The translations under genes were made by a program, and so were the position numbers. The notes beneath the pieces were generated by a model. The model made no database searches and was not told the DNA's origin. It saw only the letters and a list, made by a program, of their open reading frames with translations. Below, piece by piece: positions 1-7,536 of a stretch of DNA of 52,238 nt. The number at the start of each line of letters is the position of its first letter. Within the stretch, counting starts at the first letter, position 1. The stretch lies in contig DAHUYP010000087.1 in assembly GCA_027315105.1 (NCBI GenBank), forward strand, positions 1-52,238. Reading direction: 5' to 3'. The DNA comes from Gammaproteobacteria bacterium. GTDB lineage: Bacteria; Pseudomonadota; Gammaproteobacteria; Steroidobacterales; Steroidobacteraceae.

Positions 1-342
1 GAAGTCGCGCATGGTGAGCACGCCTCGGATGGTGTCCGGCGAATAGCGCTCGCCGCGCGGATTGAGCGCTTCCCCGCCCTTCGCGATGATCTGCGCGGCG
101 AGGGGAACATCGGCCGTGATGACGAGATCGCCCGCCGCAGCGCGATTGGCAATCTCGTTGTCGGCCACGTCGAAGCCGGAGGCCACCTGCAGTACGCGCA
201 CGCTCGGGACGCGTGGGATAGCAAGGGGGCGATTTGCGACGAGCGTCACCGTGACACCGGTGCGTTCGGCCGCCCGGAAAAGGATCTCCTTGATCACTAT
301 CGGACAGGCATCCGCGTCGACCCAGATGCTGGCGGGGGCCAC
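1..342 (-). CDS. UPF0178 (YaiI/YqxD) family protein, 3' end cut by window
   Basis: The first 114 codons of a UPF0178 (DUF188) protein, a PIN-like fold family of unknown biochemical role. The N-terminus shows the family signature WVDADACP followed by [12 protein letters not shown], and later ITADVPLA and the LNPRGE-Y motif, which are typical positions in this family of about 150 residues. The C-terminus lies outside the window. I chose the GTG at 342, which has an AGGA-like ribosome site about 7 bases upstream; an in-frame GTG at 378 is also possible. Family assignment is secure and function is not known. Confidence 0.85.
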   Translation of the reverse strand, partial: MAPASIWVDADACPIVIKEILFRAAERTGVTVTLVANRPLAIPRVPSVRVLQVASGFDVADNEIANRAAAGDLVITADVPLAAQIIAKGGEALNPRGERYSPDTIRGVLTMRDF

Positions 343-490
343 ATTCTTTCCTTCGAGGCGAACAGGTTCGACACTCACGATATACCGATTCCGGCGTCCC
401 GGTGGTCAATTCCCCGACGCCGGGAACGGATTGGTTCTAGACTACCAGCGCCCAGCAAAGGCGGTACCGGCACCGCAAGGAGGAGAGCCA

Positions 491-610
491 ATGAGTAAAG
501 GTACAGATCGCAAGAAAGAGACCAAGAAGAAGCCGGCGAAGAGCCTGATGGAGAAGCGTGCCGCGAAGGCTGAGAAGCGCGAGCACAAGAAGCAGTGGCC
601 TACAGCCTGA
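491..610 (+). CDS. Small lysine-rich basic protein (39 aa)
   Basis: A 39-residue, strongly basic protein starting MSKGTDRKKETKKKPAK and ending KKQWPTA. A strong ribosome site (AAGGAGGAG) sits 7-8 bases before the ATG, which argues that it is really translated. About 40 percent of residues are Lys or Arg and there is no hydrophobic segment, so it is a cytoplasmic, probably nucleic-acid-associated or intrinsically disordered peptide. Similar short KKxxKSLxEKRAAK proteins occur in many proteobacteria without an assigned role. Function unknown. Confidence 0.7.
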   Translation: MSKGTDRKKETKKKPAKSLMEKRAAKAEKREHKKQWPTA

Positions 611-947
611 CGTGTAAGTAGGACCGCGAGGGTCCGCAGCGAGGCAGCCATTTCCGCATCGCGGCTGCCCGCGGCTGGCCGTAATGAGATCGTGAGAATC
701 GAGGATTGCGCGCCCCGCACGTCCCCGGCCGCCTCGGCGAGCGTTTCCAGATGGAATGAATAGCGTATGTCTTCGCGCCTTTCCTCGGCTGCGGGGGTGG
801 TGCGATCCGGATCGTTCCGCAGCGGAGACGTTCGGTGTCGGCCGGCGGAGGGGCATCCCGATATCGGGTGGTTCGGCGTTGCCTCGGAATGGCGGTAGCT
901 CGATCGGCCGCATCTGGCCGGTCGGCAATGCCCGCCGCACCTCCAGA
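611..947. other. Gene-free stretch with one hairpin repeat
   Basis: About 340 bases between the small basic gene and the 3' end of the first GNAT gene. Open frames exist on the minus strand but none gives a recognisable domain or a good ribosome site. The only structure I see is the hairpin repeat at 886-926. Confidence 0.5.
886..926 (+). repeat. 41-bp hairpin repeat, copy A
   Basis: Matches 3218-3258 at 39 of 41 positions. Its core is an imperfect palindrome: arms 901-909 (CGATCGGCC) and 916-924 (GGCCGGTCG) around a 6-base loop, with one G:T pair. It lies 21 bases beyond the stop codon of the GNAT gene at 948-1406, so it could act as a transcript 3' hairpin. There is no T-run on either side, so a classic intrinsic terminator is not supported. 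Most likely a REP-like dispersed element. Confidence 0.65.
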
Positions 948-1406
948 TCACAGAATCAAGTGAAGAAACTGACTGAAACCACTCGGGCGGTAGGCGGCAA
1001 ACGCCTTACCGTCCATGAATCCGCGTTTGCGATAGAGCGCCAATGCCGGCTCAAAAGCGGGGCTGCTCCCCGTCTCCAGACTAAGCCGCCGCAGACCGCG
1101 TCGACGCGCTTCGCCAATGATGTGCTCCAGCAGGGCAGTGGCAACACCCTTTCGTACATGTCTCGGATCAGTCCGCATCGATTTCAACTCGCCCGTTCCG
1201 TCGCCAAGTTCCTTTAGGGCGGCGATGCCAGCCAGCGCGGGTCCGTCCCATGCAGACCAGACGGTGACACTTGGTGCCTGCAATCCTGACAGATCGAGCG
1301 CGAACACATGCCCGGGAGGAGAGTTCTCGTGCATTCCGCCAAGGTGCAGGGCCAGGAGTGCCCGTGTCGGCTCGCCGGTGAGATCGTCCACATGTATATG
1401 GAACAT
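948..1406 (-). CDS. GNAT family N-acetyltransferase
   Basis: A 152-residue Gcn5-related acetyltransferase predicted to move an acetyl group from acetyl-CoA to an unknown amine. The core is clear: beta-4 MRTDPRHVRKGVATALLEHI, with the acetyl-CoA pyrophosphate loop R-K-G-V-A, then the alpha-4/beta-5 segment SLETGSSPAFEPALALYRKRGF. The length is normal for a single-domain GNAT. The ATG at 1406 has an AGGA about 12 bases upstream. It stands alone on the minus strand, convergent with the small basic gene, with hairpin repeat A after its stop. Substrate cannot be inferred. Confidence 0.85.
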   Translation of the reverse strand: MFHIHVDDLTGEPTRALLALHLGGMHENSPPGHVFALDLSGLQAPSVTVWSAWDGPALAGIAALKELGDGTGELKSMRTDPRHVRKGVATALLEHIIGEARRRGLRRLSLETGSSPAFEPALALYRKRGFMDGKAFAAYRPSGFSQFLHLIL

Positions 1407-1612
1407 TCGAATTGCCCATCCTGAGAGGCTGATCCTGACGCGGGCGAGCGCACCCGAGATTGTGCATGGCAGCGAGCTATTCTACGGCGGGTCAGACGCG
1501 GGAATTTCCGGTCCGGAATGGCGGGGCCTTTCGCAACGCAGAATGCGATGATGATATCGGAAATGGAGAATGCGGCGTAGCCTCCAGCAGTCACCGCACC
1601 CAAGGAGGGGTT

Positions 1613-2674
1613 ATGCGAGCAACTCACCTCGTTGCACTCATGGGCGTCTTCGGTTCGGCCTGGTCACTACCGGGCTGCGCGACGACGCAGCCGACGCCGA
1701 GAGCGGCCAGCGCCTCCACCGCGCGCATCACGGTGCTCTATGACGCGTTCGGTAAGGATGCGGCGATGACCAAGGACTGGGGCTACGCCGCGCTGGTGGA
1801 AATGAACGGCAAGCGCATTCTGTTCGATACCGGTGACGATGCGGCGGTGCTTGCGAAGAACGTGAAAGCCAAAGGCGTCGATCTCACCACGTTGGACTTC
1901 GTCGTGCTATCACACCGCCACAGCGATCATGTGGGTGGATTGTCCTATCTGCTGAGCGTGAACCCGAAGGTCAAGATCTACGCGCCCAAGGAAGGCTTCG
2001 GCATCTTTGGCTCCGACCTGCCGAGTAAGTTCTATCGCAAGGACGAATCACTGCCCGCCGAAATGCGCTACTACAACGGTGCGCCGCCGGAGACCATGAA
2101 GTTCGGCACCGTCTTTCCGGGCGCCAACATCGTGTTGATCGACAAGACCACGGAAGTGATGCCGGGCATCACGTTGATCGCGCTGGTTTCCGAGGCGCCG
2201 GGGACCAAGGAACTGAAGGAGCTGTCACTGGCCATCGAAACGCCGGACGGCGTAGTGCTGGTGGTGGGCTGTTCGCACCCCGGCATCGAGGCCATCGTTG
2301 CCGAGGCGGCCAGGATCAATCCGCACATTCACCTGGTTGCCGGCGGGTTCCACCTGGTGGTGGCGCAGGATCCAGTCATCGAGAAGGCTGTCTACGCGCT
2401 GCATGACGCCTACAAGGTGGATTACATCGCTCCCGGCCATTGCACCGGCGAACCGACCTTCACTGCGCTTCAAAAGGCGTTCGGCGACCATTATTTGTAC
2501 GCTGGTTTGGGGACCACGCTGAGTGTGGGTGCGAATCCGCGCGCGGCATCGAATCAAGGCGCGGCCCGTGTTCTGGACGACGGCGATTCGCACGGCTACC
2601 GCACGCTGCTCGCCCGGAGCGATGACCTGCATGAGAACGGCCTGGAGGCAGCGCGGCTGGCGCAGACGAAGTAG
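1613..2674 (+). CDS. Exported metallo-beta-lactamase-fold hydrolase
   Basis: A 353-residue MBL-fold protein of the COG1237 type (relatives include archaeal enzymes making dihydropterin ribofuranosyl-aminobenzene phosphate). The metal motif SHRHSDHVGG is at about residues 100-109, followed by the family segment VVGCSHPGIEAIV and a late APGHCTGEP. The start at 1613 is chosen because AAGGAGGGG precedes it by 3-5 bases. It gives an N-terminus MRATHLVALMGVF...LPGC, a hydrophobic signal with a lipobox-like Cys, although Pro at position -2 is atypical. It is therefore probably a periplasmic, possibly lipid-anchored hydrolase. Substrate unknown. It is transcribed in the same direction as the next GNAT gene, 101 bases away. 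Confidence 0.82.
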   Translation: MRATHLVALMGVFGSAWSLPGCATTQPTPRAASASTARITVLYDAFGKDAAMTKDWGYAALVEMNGKRILFDTGDDAAVLAKNVKAKGVDLTTLDFVVLSHRHSDHVGGLSYLLSVNPKVKIYAPKEGFGIFGSDLPSKFYRKDESLPAEMRYYNGAPPETMKFGTVFPGANIVLIDKTTEVMPGITLIALVSEAPGTKELKELSLAIETPDGVVLVVGCSHPGIEAIVAEAARINPHIHLVAGGFHLVVAQDPVIEKAVYALHDAYKVDYIAPGHCTGEPTFTALQKAFGDHYLYAGLGTTLSVGANPRAASNQGAARVLDDGDSHGYRTLLARSDDLHENGLEAARLAQTK

Positions 2675-2775
2675 CGGGCCGATCAAGAGGGCGCGCAGAG
2701 AGGGCGCGCCCGCACTTCTCCGGCACCCGCCGGCTACAATGGCGGCTCAGGTAAGTGGAGCGCGGAGAGTAACGA

Positions 2776-3180
2776 ATGCCCATCCTGTATTCACTGGAGC
2801 CGGATCTGACAGCCGATGAATTTCGAGCCGTGCTGCTGTCCTCAACGCTTGCGGAACGACGCCCGGCCGGGGATCTGTCGCGTCTCGGGAAGATGCTTCG
2901 GGAAGCCGATATTGTCGTCACGGCACGGGATGAAGGACATCTGGTCGGGATCGCACGGGCGATTACGGATTTTTCATACTGTTGTTACCTCTCGGACCTG
3001 GCGGTTGATGTGCAGTACCAACGTCAGGGTATTGGCAAACAATTGATTACAGAAACCCATCAAGCGGCCGGCACGATGACCACGTTGATACTCGTCGCTG
3101 CTCCGGCCGCCGAGTCCTACTATCCAAAGATCGGGATGCAGGAACTAAGAAGTGCTTGGGCGATTCCACGTACCGGGTAG
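2776..3180 (+). CDS. GNAT family N-acetyltransferase
   Basis: A 134-residue GNAT protein. Visible motifs are [21 protein letters not shown] (motif A with the Q-R-Q-G-I-G acetyl-CoA loop) and a C-terminal [12 protein letters not shown], the usual segment where a Tyr acts as general acid. A ribosome site GGAGAG lies 6 bases before the ATG. It resembles small stand-alone acetyltransferases of unknown substrate. It is not closely similar to the first GNAT in this window, but like it is followed directly by a copy of the hairpin repeat. Confidence 0.85.
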   Translation: MPILYSLEPDLTADEFRAVLLSSTLAERRPAGDLSRLGKMLREADIVVTARDEGHLVGIARAITDFSYCCYLSDLAVDVQYQRQGIGKQLITETHQAAGTMTTLILVAAPAAESYYPKIGMQELRSAWAIPRTG

Positions 3181-3217
3181 TCGCTGCAGAACAAAAAGCG
3201 ATGACAGCTTTGCAGCA

Positions 3218-3258
3218 GGAATGACGGTTGCTCGATCGGCCGCATCTGGCCGGTCGGC
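3218..3258 (+). repeat. 41-bp hairpin repeat, copy B
   Basis: Second copy of the repeat at 886-926 (two mismatches). Palindromic arms are 3233-3241 and 3248-3256 around GCATCT. It lies 37 bases after the stop of the second GNAT gene and about 100 bases before the enolase gene. Confidence 0.65.
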
Positions 3259-3361
3259 GATCGTGGGAGGCGCTGACCGGCGATCTGAGCGACGCCGTCT
3301 CGGCCGCGAAGAACCGGTTATAGTGTGCACAGGGGCACCTGCACGGCTGCCATGGGAACCA

Positions 3362-4633
3362 ATGCGCATGAGTTCTCGTATACGACTGATTCGTGCTCTG
3401 GAGATTCTGGATTCGCGCGGTGTTCCGACCTTGCGGGTCCGCGTGCACCTCGATGATGGTGTCATTGGCACCGCTTCCGTGCCCTCCGGCGCGTCCACGG
3501 GCGAGAACGAAGCGGTGGAGATGCGCGACGCCGAGGCAGGCCGGTATGGCGGCAAGGGCGTGCGGCAGGCGGTCGCGAACGTCAACGACGTCATCGGGCC
3601 GCGGCTGACGGGTCTCGACGCGACCCGGCAATCGCAGCTCGATCGGCTCATGATCGATCTCGACGGCACGGCGAACAAGTCAAGACTCGGCGCTAACGCG
3701 ATCCTGGGGGTTTCACAGGCCCTGGCGCGCGCTGCTGCCGCGACCAACCGGCAGCCGTTGTACGCTTACCTGGGCGGCGCCGGCGCGCGGCGCCTCCCGG
3801 TGCCGATGATGAATGTGATCAACGGCGGCAAACACGCTGATTCGAGCCTCGACTTTCAGGAGTTCATGATCGTGCCGCGCGGGGCGCCGAATTTTCGCGA
3901 GGCCTTGCGCTACGGAGCGGAGACATTTCAGGCTCTCAAGAGCCTGCTGCATGAGCGGGGGCTCAGCACGGCGGTCGGCGATGAAGGGGGTTTCGCGCCG
4001 CAGCTCAAGAGCAACGAGGAAGCCTGCGAGTTCATCGTGACGGCCATAGAGCGGGCGCATTACCGGCCGGGAAATGACATCGCGATCGCACTCGATCCCG
4101 CGGCCTCCTCGTTCTTCGAGAACGGCAAGTATCGTCTCACTCGAAGCCGCCAGGGCGACAGGAGTTCGGATGAGATGACGGCGCTGTATGCCACATGGAT
4201 CGATCGTTTTCCCATCGTGTCTCTGGAGGATGGGCTGGCGGAGAATGATTGGGAGGGATTTCGCCGGCAGACAGCGACGCTGGGCGGACGTATTCAGATC
4301 GTTGGTGATGATCTGCTGGTGACCAACCCGATCTACATCAGGCGCGGGATCGCCGAAAAGAGCTGCAATGCGGCTCTGATCAAGCTCAATCAGATCGGCA
4401 CGGTCACCGAAACGATCGACGCGATCCAGTTGTGCCGCCAGGCCGGCTGGGGGTTCATCGTCTCGCATCGCTCCGGCGAGACCGAGGACAGCTTCATTGC
4501 CGATTTCGCCGTAGCGATGGGCGGGGGTCAGATCAAGACCGGCTCGCTCTGTCGCTCCGAGCGCATCGCGAAATACCACCGCCTGCTCGAGATCGAAGAG
4601 GAGCTGGGGTGCGAGGCTGCGTTCGGCGGCTGA
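3362..4633 (+). CDS. eno: Enolase (phosphopyruvate hydratase), stand-alone paralogue
   Basis: Interconverts 2-phosphoglycerate and phosphoenolpyruvate in the cytoplasm. The 423 residues match the usual 420-435. Seen: N-terminal [20 protein letters not shown] loop, GDEGGFAP with Glu208, metal ligands in [13 protein letters not shown] and VGDDLLVTN, catalytic Lys341 in [17 protein letters not shown] and the late IKTGS. All catalytic residues appear present; unusual are INGGKHAD (commonly GGEHAD) and LDPAASSFF (commonly LDCAASEFY). It is not next to pyrG or kdsA, the usual enolase neighbours. Instead it directly precedes a fluoride-riboswitch operon, and enolase is a classic fluoride-inhibited enzyme. 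Start could also be the ATG at 3368; the ribosome site (GGGA) is weak. Confidence 0.93.
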   Translation: MRMSSRIRLIRALEILDSRGVPTLRVRVHLDDGVIGTASVPSGASTGENEAVEMRDAEAGRYGGKGVRQAVANVNDVIGPRLTGLDATRQSQLDRLMIDLDGTANKSRLGANAILGVSQALARAAAATNRQPLYAYLGGAGARRLPVPMMNVINGGKHADSSLDFQEFMIVPRGAPNFREALRYGAETFQALKSLLHERGLSTAVGDEGGFAPQLKSNEEACEFIVTAIERAHYRPGNDIAIALDPAASSFFENGKYRLTRSRQGDRSSDEMTALYATWIDRFPIVSLEDGLAENDWEGFRRQTATLGGRIQIVGDDLLVTNPIYIRRGIAEKSCNAALIKLNQIGTVTETIDAIQLCRQAGWGFIVSHRSGETEDSFIADFAVAMGGGQIKTGSLCRSERIAKYHRLLEIEEELGCEAAFGG

Positions 4634-4690
4634 GCGCCGGGGGTCGTCAGGCCCCGCACTTCGCGCCGACGCGACGCCTGCTCGAACGGG

Positions 4691-4719
4691 TTGTGTCGTC
4701 GGTATTTCTCTGAAAGAAT
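4691..4719 (+). promoter_or_regulatory. Candidate promoter for the fluoride riboswitch operon
   Basis: TTGTGT at 4691-4696 and AAGAAT at 4714-4719, separated by 17 bases. The match to consensus is modest (3 of 6 and 4 of 6). Position supports it: the expected transcript start near 4726 falls just before the first riboswitch stem at 4728. Confidence 0.35.
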
Positions 4720-4727
4720 GGATCCAT

Positions 4728-4805
4728 AGGAGATGGCATACCTCCTGTAACCGCCGCCTCAGCGGCTGATGATGCCTAGGCTTTGACCGGACGGTCAGCG
4801 TAGGC
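4728..4805 (+). promoter_or_regulatory. Fluoride (crcB-motif) riboswitch with candidate expression platform
   Basis: The aptamer fits the known fluoride riboswitch architecture. P1 is AGGAG (4728-4732) with CTCCT (4742-4746). The loop holds GGCAT (4735-4739), which pairs perfectly with ATGCC (4772-4776) to form the pseudoknot. P2 is GCCGC (4753-4757) with GCGGC (4762-4766), loop CTCA. The conserved single-stranded segments GTAACC before P2 and TGATG after it are present. Downstream, GCCTA (4774-4778) can pair with TAGGC (4801-4805) around an inner TGACC/GGTCA hairpin (4784-4797). That would compete with the pseudoknot and could be the expression platform, although no T-run follows. It heads the crcB remnant, DUF190, antiporter and universal stress genes. 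Confidence 0.9.
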
Positions 4806-4857
4806 GTCGCGCGCTCTGTCCGACTGCAGGTACGTGGACGGGTGCTGCTTGAATTCA

Positions 4858-5100
4858 ATGGTCGCGATCGTTGTTGGTGCAGGCTCGGGCGCTTTCCCGC
4901 CTCGGTGGCCGGCACTGGCGCGCAACGACTGCCTGCAGACGGTTCCGCCCGGCGTCCTGGCGGCCAATCCAATCGGCGGCTGCTGCATCGGTCTCGGCAG
5001 CGCTTTGCGGCGGTGGAAGAGCGCCGCAGACGCGGATTTGCGCCTGATCCGCCGCCATCGCGGGGGAGTGGGGGATCCGCGCGGCGGCGTGCGCGGTGCG
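4858..5100 (+). pseudogene. crcB: Decayed fluoride channel gene crcB
   Basis: The frame opened by the ATG at 4858 reads MVAIVVGAGSGAFPPRWP, then QTVPPGVLAANPIGG and CIGLGSA. This aligns well with the first third of CrcB/Fluc channels (GxGxGxxxRW, then PxGTLAANLIGxxxIG). After about residue 50 the hydrophobic helices are gone and the reading becomes Arg-rich, with only a possible trace of the LRLLxxTGFxGG region. The TTFSTFS channel motif and the later helices are missing. There is no internal stop before the frame runs into the next gene, so this is decay by substitution and deletion. It lies 80 bases after the riboswitch and just before DUF190, the normal crcB position. The alternative, a very divergent short protein, is less likely. 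The right boundary is approximate. Confidence 0.65.
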
Positions 5101-5158
5101 ATGCCGGCAAACGGCAATAACCACGATAAATGCACGGACCAACAAGGACGGCACCGCA

Positions 5159-5512
5159 ATGAACGGCTCATTCCTTCGATTCTATGTGCACGAGGGGCAT
5201 CGCCACCGTCATCAGCTGGTATGGGAGTGGTTGCTCGAGCGGGCCAACAAGCTCGGCATCCGCGGCGGCTCGGTCTTCCGCGCGCTGGCGGGCTTTGGGC
5301 GTCACCACACGCTGCACGAGGAGCATTTCTTCGAGTTGACTCGCACAGTCACCGTGGAGATCGAGTTCATCGTCACCGACGAGGAAGCGGGGCGGCTGCT
5401 GGCGCTGATCCACCAGGAGAAGATCCGGCTCTTCTATGCGCATATCCCGGCGCGCTTCGGGGTCATCAATCCCGACTCCGCCGATGCGCCAGCAGTGGCA
5501 GCCGATGACTAG
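5159..5512 (+). CDS. DUF190 family protein
   Basis: A 117-residue DUF190 (PF02641) protein. Visible family features are the N-terminal LRFYVHEGHRHRHQLVWEWLLERA, then GIRGGSVFRALAGFG and EFIVTDEEAGRLL. The fold is expected to be PII-like (ferredoxin type), which suggests ligand or nucleotide sensing, but no activity is established. DUF190 genes commonly sit beside crcB, and here one follows a crcB remnant behind a fluoride riboswitch. AAGGA lies about 11 bases before the ATG. The antiporter gene starts 71 bases downstream on the same strand, so co-transcription is likely. Confidence 0.85.
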   Translation: MNGSFLRFYVHEGHRHRHQLVWEWLLERANKLGIRGGSVFRALAGFGRHHTLHEEHFFELTRTVTVEIEFIVTDEEAGRLLALIHQEKIRLFYAHIPARFGVINPDSADAPAVAADD

Positions 5513-5583
5513 GCGGGAGCCGTCACGATGAATGCGATGCGGACCACAGGCGCGCCGGCATACCGTCGCCGGGAGGCACCGGC

Positions 5584-6798
5584 ATGACCGAGACCTGGCT
5601 ACTCGCCGCGCTCTGGCTGGGGCTCGCCCTGGTCGCCACCCTGCTATCGATCTGGTTGCGGGTGGCCACCGCGCTGTCCGAGATCGTCGTTGGAACGGTG
5701 GCCCAGCTGATCATTGGCGCCACGATTGGGACGGCGCTGCTGCACACCGATGATTCCTGGATCAAGTTCCTATCCGGCACGGGCGCCATCGTGCTGACGT
5801 TTCTCGCCGGGGCGGAACTGGATCCGGCCGTGTTTCGCACCAAGTGGCAGGAGGCCAGCCTCATCGGTCTGGTGGGTTTCGTTGCACCCTTCTTTGGCTG
5901 TACCGCCGTGGCCTACTGGCTGTTGCACTGGGATGTCCGGGCGTGCTGGCTGGCGGGTGTGGCGATGTCCACCACCTCGGTCGCGGTCGTCTATGCGGTC
6001 ATGCTGGAGTTCGGACTGAACGTGACCAATTACGGCAAGACGGTGCTGGCCGCCTGCTTCATCAACGACCTGCTGACCGTGCTCGCCCTGGGATTCATCT
6101 TCAGCCCGTTTACCTGGAAGACCGGTGCCTTCTTCGGCGGCGCAAGCATCGTGTGTGTGGTGCTGCCGTTCATTACGCCGCGGTTCTTCAAACGTTACGG
6201 TGGCCGGCCGTCGGAACTCGAAGCGAAATTCCTGCTGCTGACCCTCTTCGGTCTGGGCGGCCTCGCTACCTGGTCCGGCAGCGAGGCGGTGTTACCCGCC
6301 TATCTGGTCGGAATGGTACTGGCGGGGACGGTGGGCAAGGATCATGCGTTGATCCGTCGATTGCGCACCCTGACTTTCGGTCTGCTCACGCCGTTTTATT
6401 TCATCCGGGCGGGTTCGTTGGTCTCGCTGCCATCTCTTGCGGCCGCGCCCTTGGGCTTCATTGCGCTGCTGCTCGGCAAGATGATCAGCAAGAGCGTCGG
6501 CGTGTACCCTGCCACCCAGGTGTTTCGGGCGCCGAAACGGGAGGGCATTTACACGACCCTACTGATGTCCACGGGGCTGACCTTCGGCACGATTTCGGCC
6601 TTGTTCGGCTTATCGCACGGCGTGGTCACGCGGGCGCAATATTCGGCCCTGGTTGCGGCGGTGGTGGCGAGCGCGGTGGTACCGACGCTGATCGCCAATG
6701 CATTCTTTCTGCCGCGCCACCTGCTCAGGCCGAGCGGCCAAGGACGAGCGGCCGGCGCGACGGCGCCTGCAGAAACCGCGGCTGGGAGGGCGTCATGA
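5584..6798 (+). CDS. CPA2-type cation/proton antiporter
   Basis: A 404-residue inner-membrane protein with about a dozen hydrophobic segments and the monovalent cation:proton antiporter-2 fold (Kef/NapA-like). Recognisable parts are FLAGAELDP in the fourth or fifth helix, MSTTSVAVVYAVM, and FINDLLTVLALG, which carries the conserved Asp of the ion-binding core (N-D instead of the D-D of electrogenic members). There is no C-terminal TrkA-N domain. Na+/H+ antiporters are among the genes reported under fluoride riboswitches. Its role here may be pH or cation balance under fluoride stress, or export of fluoride-related ions; that is inference. GGGAGG precedes the ATG. Its stop overlaps the next start (ATGA). 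Confidence 0.85.
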   Translation: MTETWLLAALWLGLALVATLLSIWLRVATALSEIVVGTVAQLIIGATIGTALLHTDDSWIKFLSGTGAIVLTFLAGAELDPAVFRTKWQEASLIGLVGFVAPFFGCTAVAYWLLHWDVRACWLAGVAMSTTSVAVVYAVMLEFGLNVTNYGKTVLAACFINDLLTVLALGFIFSPFTWKTGAFFGGASIVCVVLPFITPRFFKRYGGRPSELEAKFLLLTLFGLGGLATWSGSEAVLPAYLVGMVLAGTVGKDHALIRRLRTLTFGLLTPFYFIRAGSLVSLPSLAAAPLGFIALLLGKMISKSVGVYPATQVFRAPKREGIYTTLLMSTGLTFGTISALFGLSHGVVTRAQYSALVAAVVASAVVPTLIANAFFLPRHLLRPSGQGRAAGATAPAETAAGRAS

Positions 6799-7223
6799 TT
6801 CGCAGCTTGCTGGTGGGTTACGATGGATCGGAGGCGGCGGCGTACGCACTGTCCCTCGCCGCGGATATGGCGCGTGCCTTTGGCGCGTCAATGCACGTAC
6901 TGGCGGTGGTGCGGCCGCCGGAGTTCGGCGGCATGGTGGAGACCGAGGCCGTGATCGAGCAATCGCGCCAGCATCACCAGAACATGCTGCGCGGAGTGCA
7001 AGCGAAGTTCGCCCAGGAACCCTTCAAGACCCATGTTCACATTGCGGTGGGGCATCCGGCCGAGCAGATCGTGCGTTTCGCAGAGTCTCACGGGACTGAC
7101 CACATCGTCGTGGGCCATAGGGGACATTCGTTGTTTGAGCGCTGGTTGATCGGCTCGGTGGCCCGACAGGTCGTCGCCTACGCGCACTGCGCGGTGACCG
7201 TCGTCAGGCAGCCGGCGAAATGA
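6795..7223 (+). CDS. Universal stress protein (UspA family, ATP-binding type)
   Basis: A 142-residue single UspA domain. It begins SLLVGYDGSEAAAYAL with the conserved Asp and ends with VVGHRGHSLFERWLIGSVA, which fits the G-2x-G-9x-G-S ATP-binding motif, so this is the nucleotide-binding (MJ0577-like) type. It overlaps the antiporter by 4 bases (ATGA), so translational coupling is expected. UspA genes are a known member of fluoride-riboswitch regulons. A functional pairing with the antiporter, for example ATP-dependent regulation of transport, is plausible but unproven. Confidence 0.9.
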   Translation: MIRSLLVGYDGSEAAAYALSLAADMARAFGASMHVLAVVRPPEFGGMVETEAVIEQSRQHHQNMLRGVQAKFAQEPFKTHVHIAVGHPAEQIVRFAESHGTDHIVVGHRGHSLFERWLIGSVARQVVAYAHCAVTVVRQPAK

Positions 7224-7536
7224 CCGCCGAGGCATCCAGGGCGTGCCACTGATGGATCAAGTGCCGTTGTACGCAGGAACGTCTTCGAGGCCAATCAGGC
7301 AGTAGGGCGAAAGCCGGTCCCGCCCTTGTCCGCCACGCGGCCCGGCTCGTTCTGGATCGCCACCAGCGTGCTCACGCCGCCCGAGATGACGGCCTTTCGC
7401 CATCGCACCGAGACGTTTCGTTCGCGCACAGGCTATCCGTACATATACGGATAGGGCAGGCCTTCAGGAACCGACGCAGGTGCCGATAAGCGCTCTGGCC
7501 AGCGACTCCCGCAGGGAGCAATCGGAGAATTTCGCG
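7224..7536. other. Intergenic stretch before the chemoreceptor
   Basis: About 310 bases with no recognisable gene. A short open frame (roughly 7260-7454) has no identifiable domain and no ribosome site. The notable structure is the perfect palindrome at 7433-7454. A likely ribosome site (GGAG at 7524-7527) precedes the chemoreceptor start. Confidence 0.4.
7433..7454. promoter_or_regulatory. Perfect 9-bp inverted repeat, candidate operator
   Basis: CTATCCGTA and TACGGATAG flank a 4-base spacer (CATA). The element is AT-richer than its surroundings and lies 83 bases upstream of the chemoreceptor ATG. Lack of a following T-run argues against a terminator; a regulator-binding site is the simplest reading. 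Confidence 0.35.

Noticed and set aside
886-3258. Integron attC sites behind the two GNAT genes
   Set aside because: The hairpins lack the inverse-core and core (RYYYAAC / GTTRRRY) ends and the L/R box layout; no integrase is present. They fit a REP-like repeat better.
3325-3344. A second riboswitch or attenuator before enolase (GTGCA...TGCAC hairpin)
   Set aside because: The stem is 5 bp only and none of the fluoride-riboswitch signature segments are present in 3181-3361.
7260-7454. Small gene between UspA and the Aer-like receptor
   Set aside because: The open frame has no good start or ribosome site and its translation resembles nothing known; the palindrome lies at its end.
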